A stretch of 6,927 bases of DNA from an uncultured Pelagibacteraceae bacterium (GTDB taxonomy: Bacteria; Pseudomonadota; Alphaproteobacteria; Pelagibacterales; Pelagibacteraceae): positions 1 to 6,927 of the forward strand of contig CACLNK010000040.1 of assembly GCA_902608305.1 (NCBI GenBank). Direction: 5' to 3'. Shown piece by piece: positions 1-5,902 of the stretch (the first letter of the stretch is position 1; each line of letters opens with the position of its first letter). Under the pieces are notes generated by a model, which ran no database searches, was not told where the DNA came from, and saw only the letters and a program-made list of their open reading frames with translations. Position numbers and translations under genes: made by a program.

Positions 1-544
1 CTTTAGGTCTCATTTCACCAAATGTTAACTTTCTTTTAAAGGGGATAAATATAGGATCGTAGCCAAATCCATTTTGTCCTCTTTTTTTTGGAGAAATAAA
101 ACCTTCTATTTTTCCCATTGAGCTAATAATTTTCCCGTCGGGCCAGTAAATTGATAATACACTAATAAATCGAGCTACAACTTTTTTATTTTTCCAATTT
201 TTATTTTTCTTATTTAGCTCCTTAAACACTTTATTCATTGCTAGGTTAAAGTTATATTTAGGCCCTCCCCATCTTGAAGAGAAGATTCCTGGTTTTTTAT
301 TTAAAATATCAATCTCTAAGCCTGAATCATCTGCTATACAAATCATCTTTGATTTTTTTGAAAAATATTTAGCTTTAATTATAGAATTTTCTTTAAATGA
401 TTTTCCATTTTCTCTTGGACTCTTAAATTTTTGGCTTTTAGGTGAATAAATTGTTAAATTCTTAGGTAATAAATCTCTTATTTCCTTTAATTTTCCAAGG
501 TTATTAGTTCCTATAATTATTTTTGTAATTTTTTTCCTTTTCAT
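1..544 (-). CDS. rdgB: RdgB/HAM1-family non-canonical purine NTP pyrophosphatase, C-terminus cut by window edge
   Basis: This gene is read on the minus strand from ATG at 544-542, with 181 codons visible and no stop. Family knowledge: RdgB hydrolyses dITP, XTP and related non-canonical purine triphosphates to the monophosphate plus pyrophosphate, keeping deaminated bases out of DNA and RNA. Seen in the translation: the N-terminal nucleotide-binding segment GTNNLGKLKEI (residues 12-22), FKEN (50-53), the catalytic and metal-binding ADDSGLE (71-77), PGIFSSRWGG (85-94) and GFGYDPIF (159-166). The visible part ends in TFGEMRPK. Relatives run about 195-200 residues, so roughly 15-20 residues, including the usual late SHR motif, lie beyond the left edge. 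The gene is divergent from grpE across 36 bp. It has no Shine-Dalgarno sequence, and its predicted promoter suggests a leaderless mRNA. The function call is firm from the motifs. Confidence 0.95.
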   Translation of the reverse strand, partial: MKRKKITKIIIGTNNLGKLKEIRDLLPKNLTIYSPKSQKFKSPRENGKSFKENSIIKAKYFSKKSKMICIADDSGLEIDILNKKPGIFSSRWGGPKYNFNLAMNKVFKELNKKNKNWKNKKVVARFISVLSIYWPDGKIISSMGKIEGFISPKKRGQNGFGYDPIFIPFKRKLTFGEMRPK

Positions 545-575
545 CTAGCAATTATCAAATTTCTTACCATATAAG
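545..575 (+). promoter_or_regulatory. Candidate grpE promoter (sigma-32-like or sigma-70-like), overlapping the rdgB promoter
   Basis: On the plus strand CTAGCAA (545-551), 13 bases and TACCATATA (565-573) resemble the enterobacterial sigma-32 pattern CTTGAAA / CCCCATnTA, mainly in the second half. The overlapping TATAAG (570-575) is 5 of 6 to a sigma-70 -10 box but has no good -35 box at 16-18 bp. Either reading puts the transcription start at or next to the grpE ATG at 581, leaving almost no leader. No CIRCE inverted repeat (TTAGCACTC-N9-GAGTGCTAA) is present. The sigma-factor assignment is uncertain. Confidence 0.35.
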
Positions 576-579
576 ACAA
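551..579 (-). promoter_or_regulatory. Candidate sigma-70 promoter of rdgB, probably giving a leaderless mRNA
   Basis: Read on the minus strand, TTGTCT (579-574, 4 of 6 to TTGACA) is followed by exactly 17 bases and GATAAT (556-551, 5 of 6 to TATAAT). Six bases then separate the -10 box from the rdgB ATG. Transcription normally starts about 7 bases after the -10 hexamer, which would be the A of the start codon. No ribosome-binding site precedes the ATG, which agrees. This is inferred from sequence alone, and -10-like words are common in such AT-rich DNA. Confidence 0.5.
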
Positions 580-580
580 C

Positions 581-1180
581 ATGGAAAAAGAACAAACCGC
601 TAAAACTGAAGAAAAAATAAATAATAAGACCGAAGGTTCTGAAAAATCAAAAAATAATCCAAAAGAAAAAGAGATAGAAGTTACACCTGAGGATAAAATT
701 AAAGAACTTGAAGATAAGTTAACTAGAACCTTTGCAGAAATGGAAAATCAACGAAGAAGATTTGAAAAAGAAAAAGATGATGCCTTTGAGTATGGAGGTT
801 TTTCATTCGCAAGAGAATCTCTTAATTTAATCGATAATTTTGATCGAGCTAAGCAATCATTAGAAAATGATGAAAAAATAAAAGATACTGATGCATTAAA
901 AAAAACATTAAATCATCTTGATATAATTAAAAAAGATTTAATTTCTATTTTTAAAAAAAATAATATTGAAGAAATATTGTCTGTTGATAAAAAACTTGAT
1001 CCAAATTTTCATCAGGCGATGATGGAAATAGAGGATGACAATAAGGAACCTGGAACTATAGTTCAAGAAATTCAAAAGGGTTTTAAAATGAAAAATAGAT
1101 TACTTCGCCCTGCACTAGTTGCGGTTTCCAAAAAAACTGAAAAAAAACAAGAAAAAAGTGAAGAAAAGGCTAAGAAATAA
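581..1180 (+). CDS. grpE: GrpE, nucleotide-exchange factor for DnaK
   Basis: GrpE is the cytoplasmic dimeric partner that releases ADP from DnaK and so resets the Hsp70 cycle. The 199-residue protein starts with a charged, low-complexity stretch (residues 1-35, rich in K and E). The long dimerising helix follows, with ENQRRRFEKEKDDAF (55-69) and the family segment SLNLIDNFDRA (80-90). The C-terminal beta domain that contacts DnaK carries DPNFHQAM (140-147), the tract around GTIVQEIQKGFKMKNR (158-173), and LRPALVAVSK (175-184). A lysine-rich tail of about 15 residues ends it. The ATG at 581 has no Shine-Dalgarno sequence and lies 5 bp after a -10-like box. The next in-frame ATG (739) would remove the coiled-coil start, so 581 is preferred. 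Length is normal for alphaproteobacteria. dnaK follows after 58 bp with its own promoter. Confidence 0.96.
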   Translation: MEKEQTAKTEEKINNKTEGSEKSKNNPKEKEIEVTPEDKIKELEDKLTRTFAEMENQRRRFEKEKDDAFEYGGFSFARESLNLIDNFDRAKQSLENDEKIKDTDALKKTLNHLDIIKKDLISIFKKNNIEEILSVDKKLDPNFHQAMMEIEDDNKEPGTIVQEIQKGFKMKNRLLRPALVAVSKKTEKKQEKSEEKAKK

Positions 1181-1192
1181 TGTTTAAAGGAA

Positions 1193-1223
1193 CTTGCACA
1201 TTAAAAATTAACACTTATATGAG
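1193..1223 (+). promoter_or_regulatory. Heat-shock (RpoH/sigma-32) promoter of dnaK, near-exact alphaproteobacterial consensus
   Basis: CTTG (1193-1196), then exactly 17 bases (1197-1213), then CTTATATGAG (1214-1223). This fits every defined position of the consensus reported for alphaproteobacterial heat-shock promoters, CTTG-N17/18-CYTATNTNNG (recalled from work on the Agrobacterium dnaKJ operon). It sits in the 58-bp gap immediately before dnaK, the classic RpoH target. The predicted start near 1227-1230 would leave a leader of only about 10 bases. A sigma-70 reading (TTGCAC, 17 bp, TATATG) is possible but weaker. Confidence 0.7.
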
Positions 1224-1226
1224 CCT

Positions 1227-1230
1227 AAGG
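1227..1230 (+). promoter_or_regulatory. Shine-Dalgarno sequence of dnaK
   Basis: AAGG lies 8 bases before the dnaK ATG at 1239 and supports that start. It would sit at the extreme 5' end of an mRNA initiated from the heat-shock promoter just upstream. It is one of only two clear Shine-Dalgarno sequences in the window. Confidence 0.6.
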
Positions 1231-1238
1231 AATTATTT

Positions 1239-3167
1239 ATGAGTAAAGTAATAGGAATAGATTTAGGAACAACAAATTCATGTGTATCAATTATGGAAGG
1301 TACACAACCAAAAGTGTTAGAAAATGCTGAGGGAGCAAGAACCACTCCTTCTGTTGTGGCATTTACTGATACTGATGAAAAACTTGTTGGACAACCTGCA
1401 AAAAGACAAGCTGTAACAAATCCTGAAAATACTATTTTTGCCGTTAAAAGATTAATTGGAAGAAACTTCGAAGATCCTACAGTAAAGAAAGATATTGAAT
1501 CAGCGCCCTTTAAAATAGTTAATTCAGAAAAGGGAGATGCTTGGATAGAATCAAAAGGACAAAAATATTCTCCTTCACAAATCTCTGCTTTTATTCTTCA
1601 AAAAATGAAAGAGACTGCAGAAAAATATTTAGGTCAAGAAGTAACAAAGGCAGTAATTACTGTACCAGCTTATTTTAATGATGCACAAAGACAAGCGACA
1701 AAAGACGCTGGAAAAATTGCAGGTTTAGAAGTTTTAAGAATTATTAATGAACCTACAGCAGCCTCTTTAGCCTACGGTTTAGATAAAAAAGCTAACAAAA
1801 AAATTGCGGTTTATGATTTAGGAGGTGGAACATTTGATGTTTCAATTTTAGAATTGGGTGATGGTGTATTTGAGGTTAAATCTACAAATGGAGATACTTT
1901 TTTAGGTGGTGAGGATTTTGATAACACAATTGTCAATTATTTAGTTACTGAATTTAAAAAAGAAAACGGAATTGATTTAAAAACTGATAAACTAGCTTTA
2001 CAAAGACTTAAGGAAGCAGCTGAAAAAGCTAAAATAGAATTATCTTCTGCTGAACAAACTGAAGTTAATTTACCTTTTATAACTGCTGACAAAACTGGTC
2101 CAAAACATATTGCTCTTAAAATGACTAGAGCTAAATTAGAAGCTTTAGTGGAAGATCTAATAGGTAAAACTATTCCACCGTGCAAAACTGCTTTGAAAGA
2201 TGCCGGATTATCTGCAAGTGATATTAGTGAGATAGTGTTAGTTGGTGGTATGACTAGAATGCCTAAAGTTATTGAGCAGGTTAAAAATTTTTTTGGGAAA
2301 GAACCTAATAAAAGCGTTAACCCCGATGAAGTAGTTGCTATGGGTGCTGCTATTCAAGCAGGCGTATTACAAGGAGATGTAAAAGATGTACTTCTTCTTG
2401 ATGTAACTCCTCTATCATTAGGAATTGAAACTTTAGGTGGAGTTTCAACTAAATTAATTGATAAAAATACAACAATTCCAACTAAGAAAAGTCAAGTTTT
2501 CTCAACAGCTGAAGATAATCAATCAGCTGTTACTATTAGAGTCGCACAAGGTGAGAGAGAGATGGCTTCTGACAATAAAATACTCGGAAACTTTAATCTT
2601 GAAGGTATAGCTCCAGCCCCAAGGGGAGTTCCTCAGATTGAAGTAACATTTGATATAGATGCAAATGGCATAGTTAATGTTTCTGCAAAAGATAAAGGTA
2701 CAGGTAAGGAACAAAAAATTACAATTCAGGCTTCCGGAGGATTAAGCGAAGAAGAAATTAATAAAATGGTTAAGGAAGCAGAAGCAAATAAAGAAGAAGA
2801 TAAGAAAAAAAGAGATTCTGTTGATGCCAGAAACCAAGCTGATACTCTTTTGCATACAACTGAAAAAAATCTTAAAGAACATGGAACTAAAGTTGCTGAC
2901 GCTGATAAAAAAGCAATAGAAACTTCTTCTGCTAACTTAAGAAATGCTCTTAAAGGGACTGATATTGAAGAAATTAAGAAAAAAACTCAAGATTTAGTTC
3001 AGTCTTCCATGAAATTAGGTGAAGCTGTTTACAAATCACAACAAAATACAAAACCTAATGATGCTACTAAAACTAATGATAAAAAAGATAAAGGAAAAAA
3101 AGACGATAATGTTGTTGATGCAGATTTTGAAGAAGTAAAAGAAGAAAATAAAGAAAAAAGCGCCTAA
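1239..3167 (+). CDS. dnaK: DnaK, Hsp70 chaperone ATPase
   Basis: This cytoplasmic Hsp70 binds exposed hydrophobic peptide segments in an ATP-driven cycle with DnaJ and GrpE. The full-length 642 residues are close to the 638 of E. coli. ATPase domain (about 1-380): IGIDLGTTNSC (5-15), catalytic Lys70 in FAVKRLIGR, PAYFNDAQRQATKDAG (143-158), NEPTAASLAYG (170-180), phosphate-2 loop DLGGGTFD (193-200) and adenosine motif LVGGMTRMP (334-342). The allosteric linker DVLLLDV (383-389) leads into the substrate-binding domain with TPLSLGIETLGG (390-401), then the helical lid. The tail keeps the conserved NVVDADFEEV (624-633) before a short charged end. All key residues are present. The start is fixed by the N-terminal motif and the AAGG Shine-Dalgarno sequence. 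Regulation is probably through the RpoH-type promoter immediately upstream. Confidence 0.99.
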   Translation: MSKVIGIDLGTTNSCVSIMEGTQPKVLENAEGARTTPSVVAFTDTDEKLVGQPAKRQAVTNPENTIFAVKRLIGRNFEDPTVKKDIESAPFKIVNSEKGDAWIESKGQKYSPSQISAFILQKMKETAEKYLGQEVTKAVITVPAYFNDAQRQATKDAGKIAGLEVLRIINEPTAASLAYGLDKKANKKIAVYDLGGGTFDVSILELGDGVFEVKSTNGDTFLGGEDFDNTIVNYLVTEFKKENGIDLKTDKLALQRLKEAAEKAKIELSSAEQTEVNLPFITADKTGPKHIALKMTRAKLEALVEDLIGKTIPPCKTALKDAGLSASDISEIVLVGGMTRMPKVIEQVKNFFGKEPNKSVNPDEVVAMGAAIQAGVLQGDVKDVLLLDVTPLSLGIETLGGVSTKLIDKNTTIPTKKSQVFSTAEDNQSAVTIRVAQGEREMASDNKILGNFNLEGIAPAPRGVPQIEVTFDIDANGIVNVSAKDKGTGKEQKITIQASGGLSEEEINKMVKEAEANKEEDKKKRDSVDARNQADTLLHTTEKNLKEHGTKVADADKKAIETSSANLRNALKGTDIEEIKKKTQDLVQSSMKLGEAVYKSQQNTKPNDATKTNDKKDKGKKDDNVVDADFEEVKEENKEKSA

Positions 3168-3197
3168 GACTAACAACTATTTGTCTATATATTAGTT

Positions 3198-4325
3198 ATG
3201 GCAAAAAGAGATTATTATGATGTCTTGGATGTTAAGAAAAGTTCTACCTCCGAACAAATAAAAGCTGCTTATAGAAAACAAGCGCTTAAATATCATCCTG
3301 ATAAAAATAAAGGAGATAAAGCTTCAGAAGAAAAATTTAAGGAAGCTAGTGAAGCATATCACGTGCTTTCAGACAAAGGGAGAAAACAAAATTACGATAA
3401 TTTTGGTCATGCTGCATTTGAAAATGGAGCTGGCGGCAGAGGAGGTTTTGGAAATTTTGATTTTTCAAATTCATTTTCTGATATCTTCGAAGATTTTTTT
3501 AGTGATTTTGGTGGAGGAAGTGGAAGAAGAAGTAGAAAAACTAATTTTAGAGGCTCAGACTTAAGATACGATTTATCAATAACACTAGAAGAAGCTTATA
3601 CTGGCAAGAAACAAGATATTAAGTTTTCTACTTCTGAAAAATGTAATACCTGCAAAGGAAGTGGCTCTAAACCTGGGCATGATTCTGGTTCATGTTCAAT
3701 GTGTGGTGGTCATGGTCAAGTTAGATCTAATCAAGGTTTCTTTACTGTTCAACAAACATGTCCACAATGTTCAGGTACAGGAGAAGAAATTACAAATCCT
3801 TGTAATGATTGTAGTGGACAAGGAAAAAAACAGGCCTCAAAAAGATTATCTGTAACAATTCCAAAAGGTGTTGATGATGGTACAAGAATTAGATTAGCTG
3901 GGAAAGGGGAGGCCGGTACCAAAGGTGCAGGTAATGGAGATTTATATTTGTTTATAAATGTTTATTCTCACGATTTATTTAAAAGATCAGATGAAAATTT
4001 ATTTTTTGAGTATCCAATATCTATTGCTGACGCAGCTTTGGGTACTTTTTTGGAAATACCTACAATTGATGGTGTAAAGGCTAAAATAAAAATACCTGCT
4101 GGAACGCAAAGTGGAAAACAATTTAGGCTTAAAGGTAAAGGTATGCCATATATGAGAGGAAGTGGAAATGGTGACCTTTATGTTGAAGTAAATACGGAAG
4201 TTCCCGTATCATTAAATAGAGAACAAAAAGAATTACTTGAAAAATTCAGAAAAATCGAAAACGAAAAATCAAATCCAAGTATTAAAAAATTTTTTCAAAA
4301 AGCTAAAAGTTTTTGGAAAAATTAA
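3198..4325 (+). CDS. dnaJ: DnaJ, Hsp40 co-chaperone (type I)
   Basis: DnaJ delivers unfolded clients to DnaK and stimulates its ATPase. The 375-residue protein has the full class-I layout. The J domain (about 1-70) contains the essential HPD tripeptide at 33-35. A Gly/Phe-rich linker (about 75-110) contains GGRGGFGNFDF and FGGGSG. The zinc-binding domain has four CxxCxGxG motifs with Cys pairs at 149/152, 166/169, 188/191 and 202/205. The C-terminal client-binding domains contain IPKGVDDGTRIRLAGKG and the paired IPAGTQSGKQFRLKGKGMP. Nothing essential is missing. It starts 30 bp after dnaK with no recognisable Shine-Dalgarno sequence and no obvious own promoter, so co-transcription with dnaK is the simple inference. 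Its TAA stop abuts the ATG of the next small gene (TAAATG). Confidence 0.99.
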   Translation: MAKRDYYDVLDVKKSSTSEQIKAAYRKQALKYHPDKNKGDKASEEKFKEASEAYHVLSDKGRKQNYDNFGHAAFENGAGGRGGFGNFDFSNSFSDIFEDFFSDFGGGSGRRSRKTNFRGSDLRYDLSITLEEAYTGKKQDIKFSTSEKCNTCKGSGSKPGHDSGSCSMCGGHGQVRSNQGFFTVQQTCPQCSGTGEEITNPCNDCSGQGKKQASKRLSVTIPKGVDDGTRIRLAGKGEAGTKGAGNGDLYLFINVYSHDLFKRSDENLFFEYPISIADAALGTFLEIPTIDGVKAKIKIPAGTQSGKQFRLKGKGMPYMRGSGNGDLYVEVNTEVPVSLNREQKELLEKFRKIENEKSNPSIKKFFQKAKSFWKN

Positions 4326-4493
4326 ATGAACTGGGACCAAATAATCCCGGCTGTTTCCTTAATCGCTGTATTAATATTAGTTCTTCCGGCTTTCTTGAAG
4401 ACTAATTCAAGATTAAAGCAGTTTTTAACTAATTTATCTATTTGGGCTATAATTGTTATATTTGTTATGATAGTTTTAAATTTTATCATTTAA
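4326..4493 (+). CDS. Small two-helix membrane protein of unknown function (55 aa)
   Basis: This reading frame fills the whole gap between dnaJ and dapB: ATG directly after the dnaJ TAA, and TAA directly before the dapB ATG. The 55-residue product has two hydrophobic segments, about residues 6-24 (IIPAVSLIAVLILVLPAFL) and 37-55, joined by a basic loop KTNSRLKQ (25-32). By the positive-inside rule the loop should be cytoplasmic and both ends periplasmic, consistent with the acidic MNWD start. A weak GGA lies 8 bases before the ATG. Exact zero-gap packing on both sides and a clean membrane-protein composition argue that it is real. I recognise no family and assign no function. A hairpin and a sigma-70-like promoter for dapB lie within it. 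Confidence 0.75.
   Translation: MNWDQIIPAVSLIAVLILVLPAFLKTNSRLKQFLTNLSIWAIIVIFVMIVLNFII
4331..4350 (+). other. Small GC-rich hairpin just after the dnaJ stop
   Basis: CTGGGA (4331-4336) and TCCCGG (4345-4350) can pair as a 6-bp stem with one G-U wobble and an 8-base AT-rich loop. It begins 5 bases after the dnaJ stop and falls inside codons 2-9 of the small membrane-protein gene. No T-run follows, so it is not a standard Rho-independent terminator. It could stabilise the 3' end of dnaKJ mRNA, slow translation of the next gene, or be chance. Confidence 0.3.
4425..4453 (+). promoter_or_regulatory. Candidate sigma-70 promoter for the dapB-nth-kinase group, inside the small membrane gene
   Basis: TTAACT (4425-4430, 4 of 6 to TTGACA), 17 bases and a perfect TATAAT (4448-4453) end about 40 bp before the dapB ATG. 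The predicted leader is about 34 bases. Such a promoter would give the biosynthetic and repair genes constitutive expression apart from heat shock. Because it lies in AT-rich coding sequence, chance occurrence is a real possibility. Confidence 0.35.
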
Positions 4494-5270
4494 ATGAAAA
4501 AAATTAATTTAGCTATTACTGGATGTATGGGAAGAATGGGTCAACAACTCATTAAATCTTCTAAATCTAATAAAAACTTTAAGTTAGTTGCCCTCACAGA
4601 AAATAGAGTAATTAATAAAAAAATTAGTGGAATTAAGCCTGATTTGAATAGTGAAAATGCATTCAAAGAAACAAATGTAATAATAGATTTTACTATCCCA
4701 AAATGCACCCTAGAAGTGCTCAAAATTGCATCCAAACTAAAAAAAAGAGTGGTTATTGGAACAACTGGTTTTTCTAAAAAAGAAGAAAATTTAATAAAAA
4801 AATATTCTAGAAAAATACCAATTCTTAAAGCTGGCAATATGAGCCTTGGAATAAACTTACTTATGTATTTAACTGAAATTGCTTCTAAATCCCTTGGAAA
4901 TAATTTTTTAAGTAAAGTTTTTGAAGTGCATCATAAACATAAAAAAGATTATCCATCAGGTACGGCCCTAATGCTTGGAAAGGGTATCGCAGTAGGGAAA
5001 AATAAATTTTTTTATAAATTATTGGGAAAAAAATTTTTAAATAAAAAGACTTTTCCTTACAGTAAAAAAATTAATTTCAATTCAATTAGAAAAGGTGAAA
5101 TTGTGGGAAATCATAAAGTTCTCTTCTCAAGCGGAAAAGAAACCATTACCTTAGAGCATGAAGCATTTGATAGAGCTCTTTATTCGGAAGGTGCATTTAC
5201 TGCCGCTAAATGGTTGATAAGCAAAAAACCTGGCCTTTACTCAATGAGAAATGTGCTTAATTTTAAATGA
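4494..5270 (+). CDS. dapB: DapB, 4-hydroxy-tetrahydrodipicolinate reductase
   Basis: DapB reduces 4-hydroxy-tetrahydrodipicolinate with NAD(P)H to tetrahydrodipicolinate in the diaminopimelate/lysine pathway, which feeds peptidoglycan and protein synthesis. The 258-residue protein opens with the Rossmann motif GCMGRMG (10-16). Acidic Glu36 at the end of the second strand corresponds to the ribose-binding acid of E. coli DapB. DFTIP (65-69), GTTGF (89-93) and GNMSLGINLLM (114-124) follow. The signature EVHHKHKKDYPSGTA (144-158) carries the catalytic His146 and Lys150. The C-terminal part has RKGEIVGNHKV and EHEAFDRALYSEGA. It is slightly shorter than the 273 residues of E. coli, mostly between Glu36 and DFTIP. 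It starts directly after the preceding stop without a Shine-Dalgarno sequence and overlaps nth by 4 bp. Confidence 0.96.
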   Translation: MKKINLAITGCMGRMGQQLIKSSKSNKNFKLVALTENRVINKKISGIKPDLNSENAFKETNVIIDFTIPKCTLEVLKIASKLKKRVVIGTTGFSKKEENLIKKYSRKIPILKAGNMSLGINLLMYLTEIASKSLGNNFLSKVFEVHHKHKKDYPSGTALMLGKGIAVGKNKFFYKLLGKKFLNKKTFPYSKKINFNSIRKGEIVGNHKVLFSSGKETITLEHEAFDRALYSEGAFTAAKWLISKKPGLYSMRNVLNFK

Positions 5271-5902
5271 AATCTGGAGAAATAAATTCTCTTTTTAAGA
5301 ATTTACGCAAAGTTATAAAAAATCCTAAAAGCGATCTTAAATACAAAAATAAATTTACTCTTTTAATATCGGTTGTTCTTTCTGCTCAGTGTACAGATGT
5401 TAATGTTAATAATGTCACTAAAAATATTTATCCAAAATACAATAAGCCTGAGCATTTTGTTAAATTAGGCAGAAAAAAGATAGAAAAATTAATTAAAAGT
5501 ATAGGTCTTTTTAGAAACAAAGCTAAAAGTGTATATTTATTATCAAAGCAATTAATCAAAAAACATAACGGAAAAGTTCCTAACAATTTTGAAGATTTAC
5601 ATGCTTTGCCTGGAGTTGGAAGAAAAACTGCAAGTGTAGTATTAAATGAAGGTTTTGGATTGCCTACAATTGCTGTGGATACACATGTATTCAGGGTTAG
5701 TAATAGAACGGGTTTAGCTTATGGAAAAAATCCTGATGAAGTTCAAAAAAGATTATATGAAGTAGTTCCTAAAAAATACTTAAAAAAAGCGGGCCATATT
5801 ATATTGCTTCATGGAAGATATACTTGCAAAGCTAGAACACCTTCATGTAAGAAATGCGTAATAATCAAATATTGTAAATACAATCAAAAGGAATTGAGAT
5901 GA
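5267..5902 (+). CDS. nth: Endonuclease III (Nth), Fe-S DNA glycosylase/AP lyase
   Basis: Nth removes oxidised pyrimidines from DNA and nicks the resulting abasic site in base-excision repair. The 211 residues equal the E. coli length, and the key residues fall at the same numbers. The helix-hairpin-helix LPGVGRKTA (114-122) holds catalytic Lys120. VDTHVFRVSNR (137-147) holds Asp138. The [4Fe-4S] cluster ligands are Cys187, 194, 197 and 203 (C-x6-C-x2-C-x5-C). LSAQCTDVNVN (38-48) is the conserved N-terminal segment. The ATG overlaps the dapB stop as ATGA, and its own stop overlaps the next start the same way, so translation is probably coupled across all three genes. No Shine-Dalgarno sequence is visible. 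MutY is excluded by the length and by the lack of its C-terminal domain. Confidence 0.97.
   Translation: MKSGEINSLFKNLRKVIKNPKSDLKYKNKFTLLISVVLSAQCTDVNVNNVTKNIYPKYNKPEHFVKLGRKKIEKLIKSIGLFRNKAKSVYLLSKQLIKKHNGKVPNNFEDLHALPGVGRKTASVVLNEGFGLPTIAVDTHVFRVSNRTGLAYGKNPDEVQKRLYEVVPKKYLKKAGHIILLHGRYTCKARTPSCKKCVIIKYCKYNQKELR
5887..5891 (+). promoter_or_regulatory. Shine-Dalgarno sequence of the PfkB kinase gene
   Basis: AAAGG ends 7 bases before the ATG at 5899, inside the last codons of nth. It supports the overlapping start and allows new initiation in addition to coupling with nth. Confidence 0.55.

Noticed and set aside
545..580. CIRCE operator before grpE
   Set aside because: Neither half of TTAGCACTC / GAGTGCTAA is present; only CTAGCA resembles a few bases of one arm.
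1937..2185. Minus-strand open frame inside dnaK
   Set aside because: It lies wholly opposite a strongly conserved part of DnaK, has no ribosome site and resembles no family; it is a shadow of the real gene.
2523..2714. Minus-strand 63-codon open frame inside dnaK
   Set aside because: It is antisense to the DnaK substrate-binding domain and shows no protein-like features.
3168..3197. Possible small inverted repeat (AACTAT ... ATTAGTT) between dnaK and dnaJ as an attenuator
   Set aside because: The arms pair over only about 5 A/T-rich bases with a long loop, so it is too weak to support a structure.
3349..3855. Two plus-strand +1-frame open frames inside dnaJ
   Set aside because: Both overlap the conserved J, G/F and zinc-binding regions of DnaJ, and their products are low-complexity frame-shift translations.
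4541..4837. Minus-strand open frame inside dapB
   Set aside because: It is opposite conserved DapB motifs, and its hydrophobic composition is what the antisense of lysine-rich AT-rich coding DNA gives.
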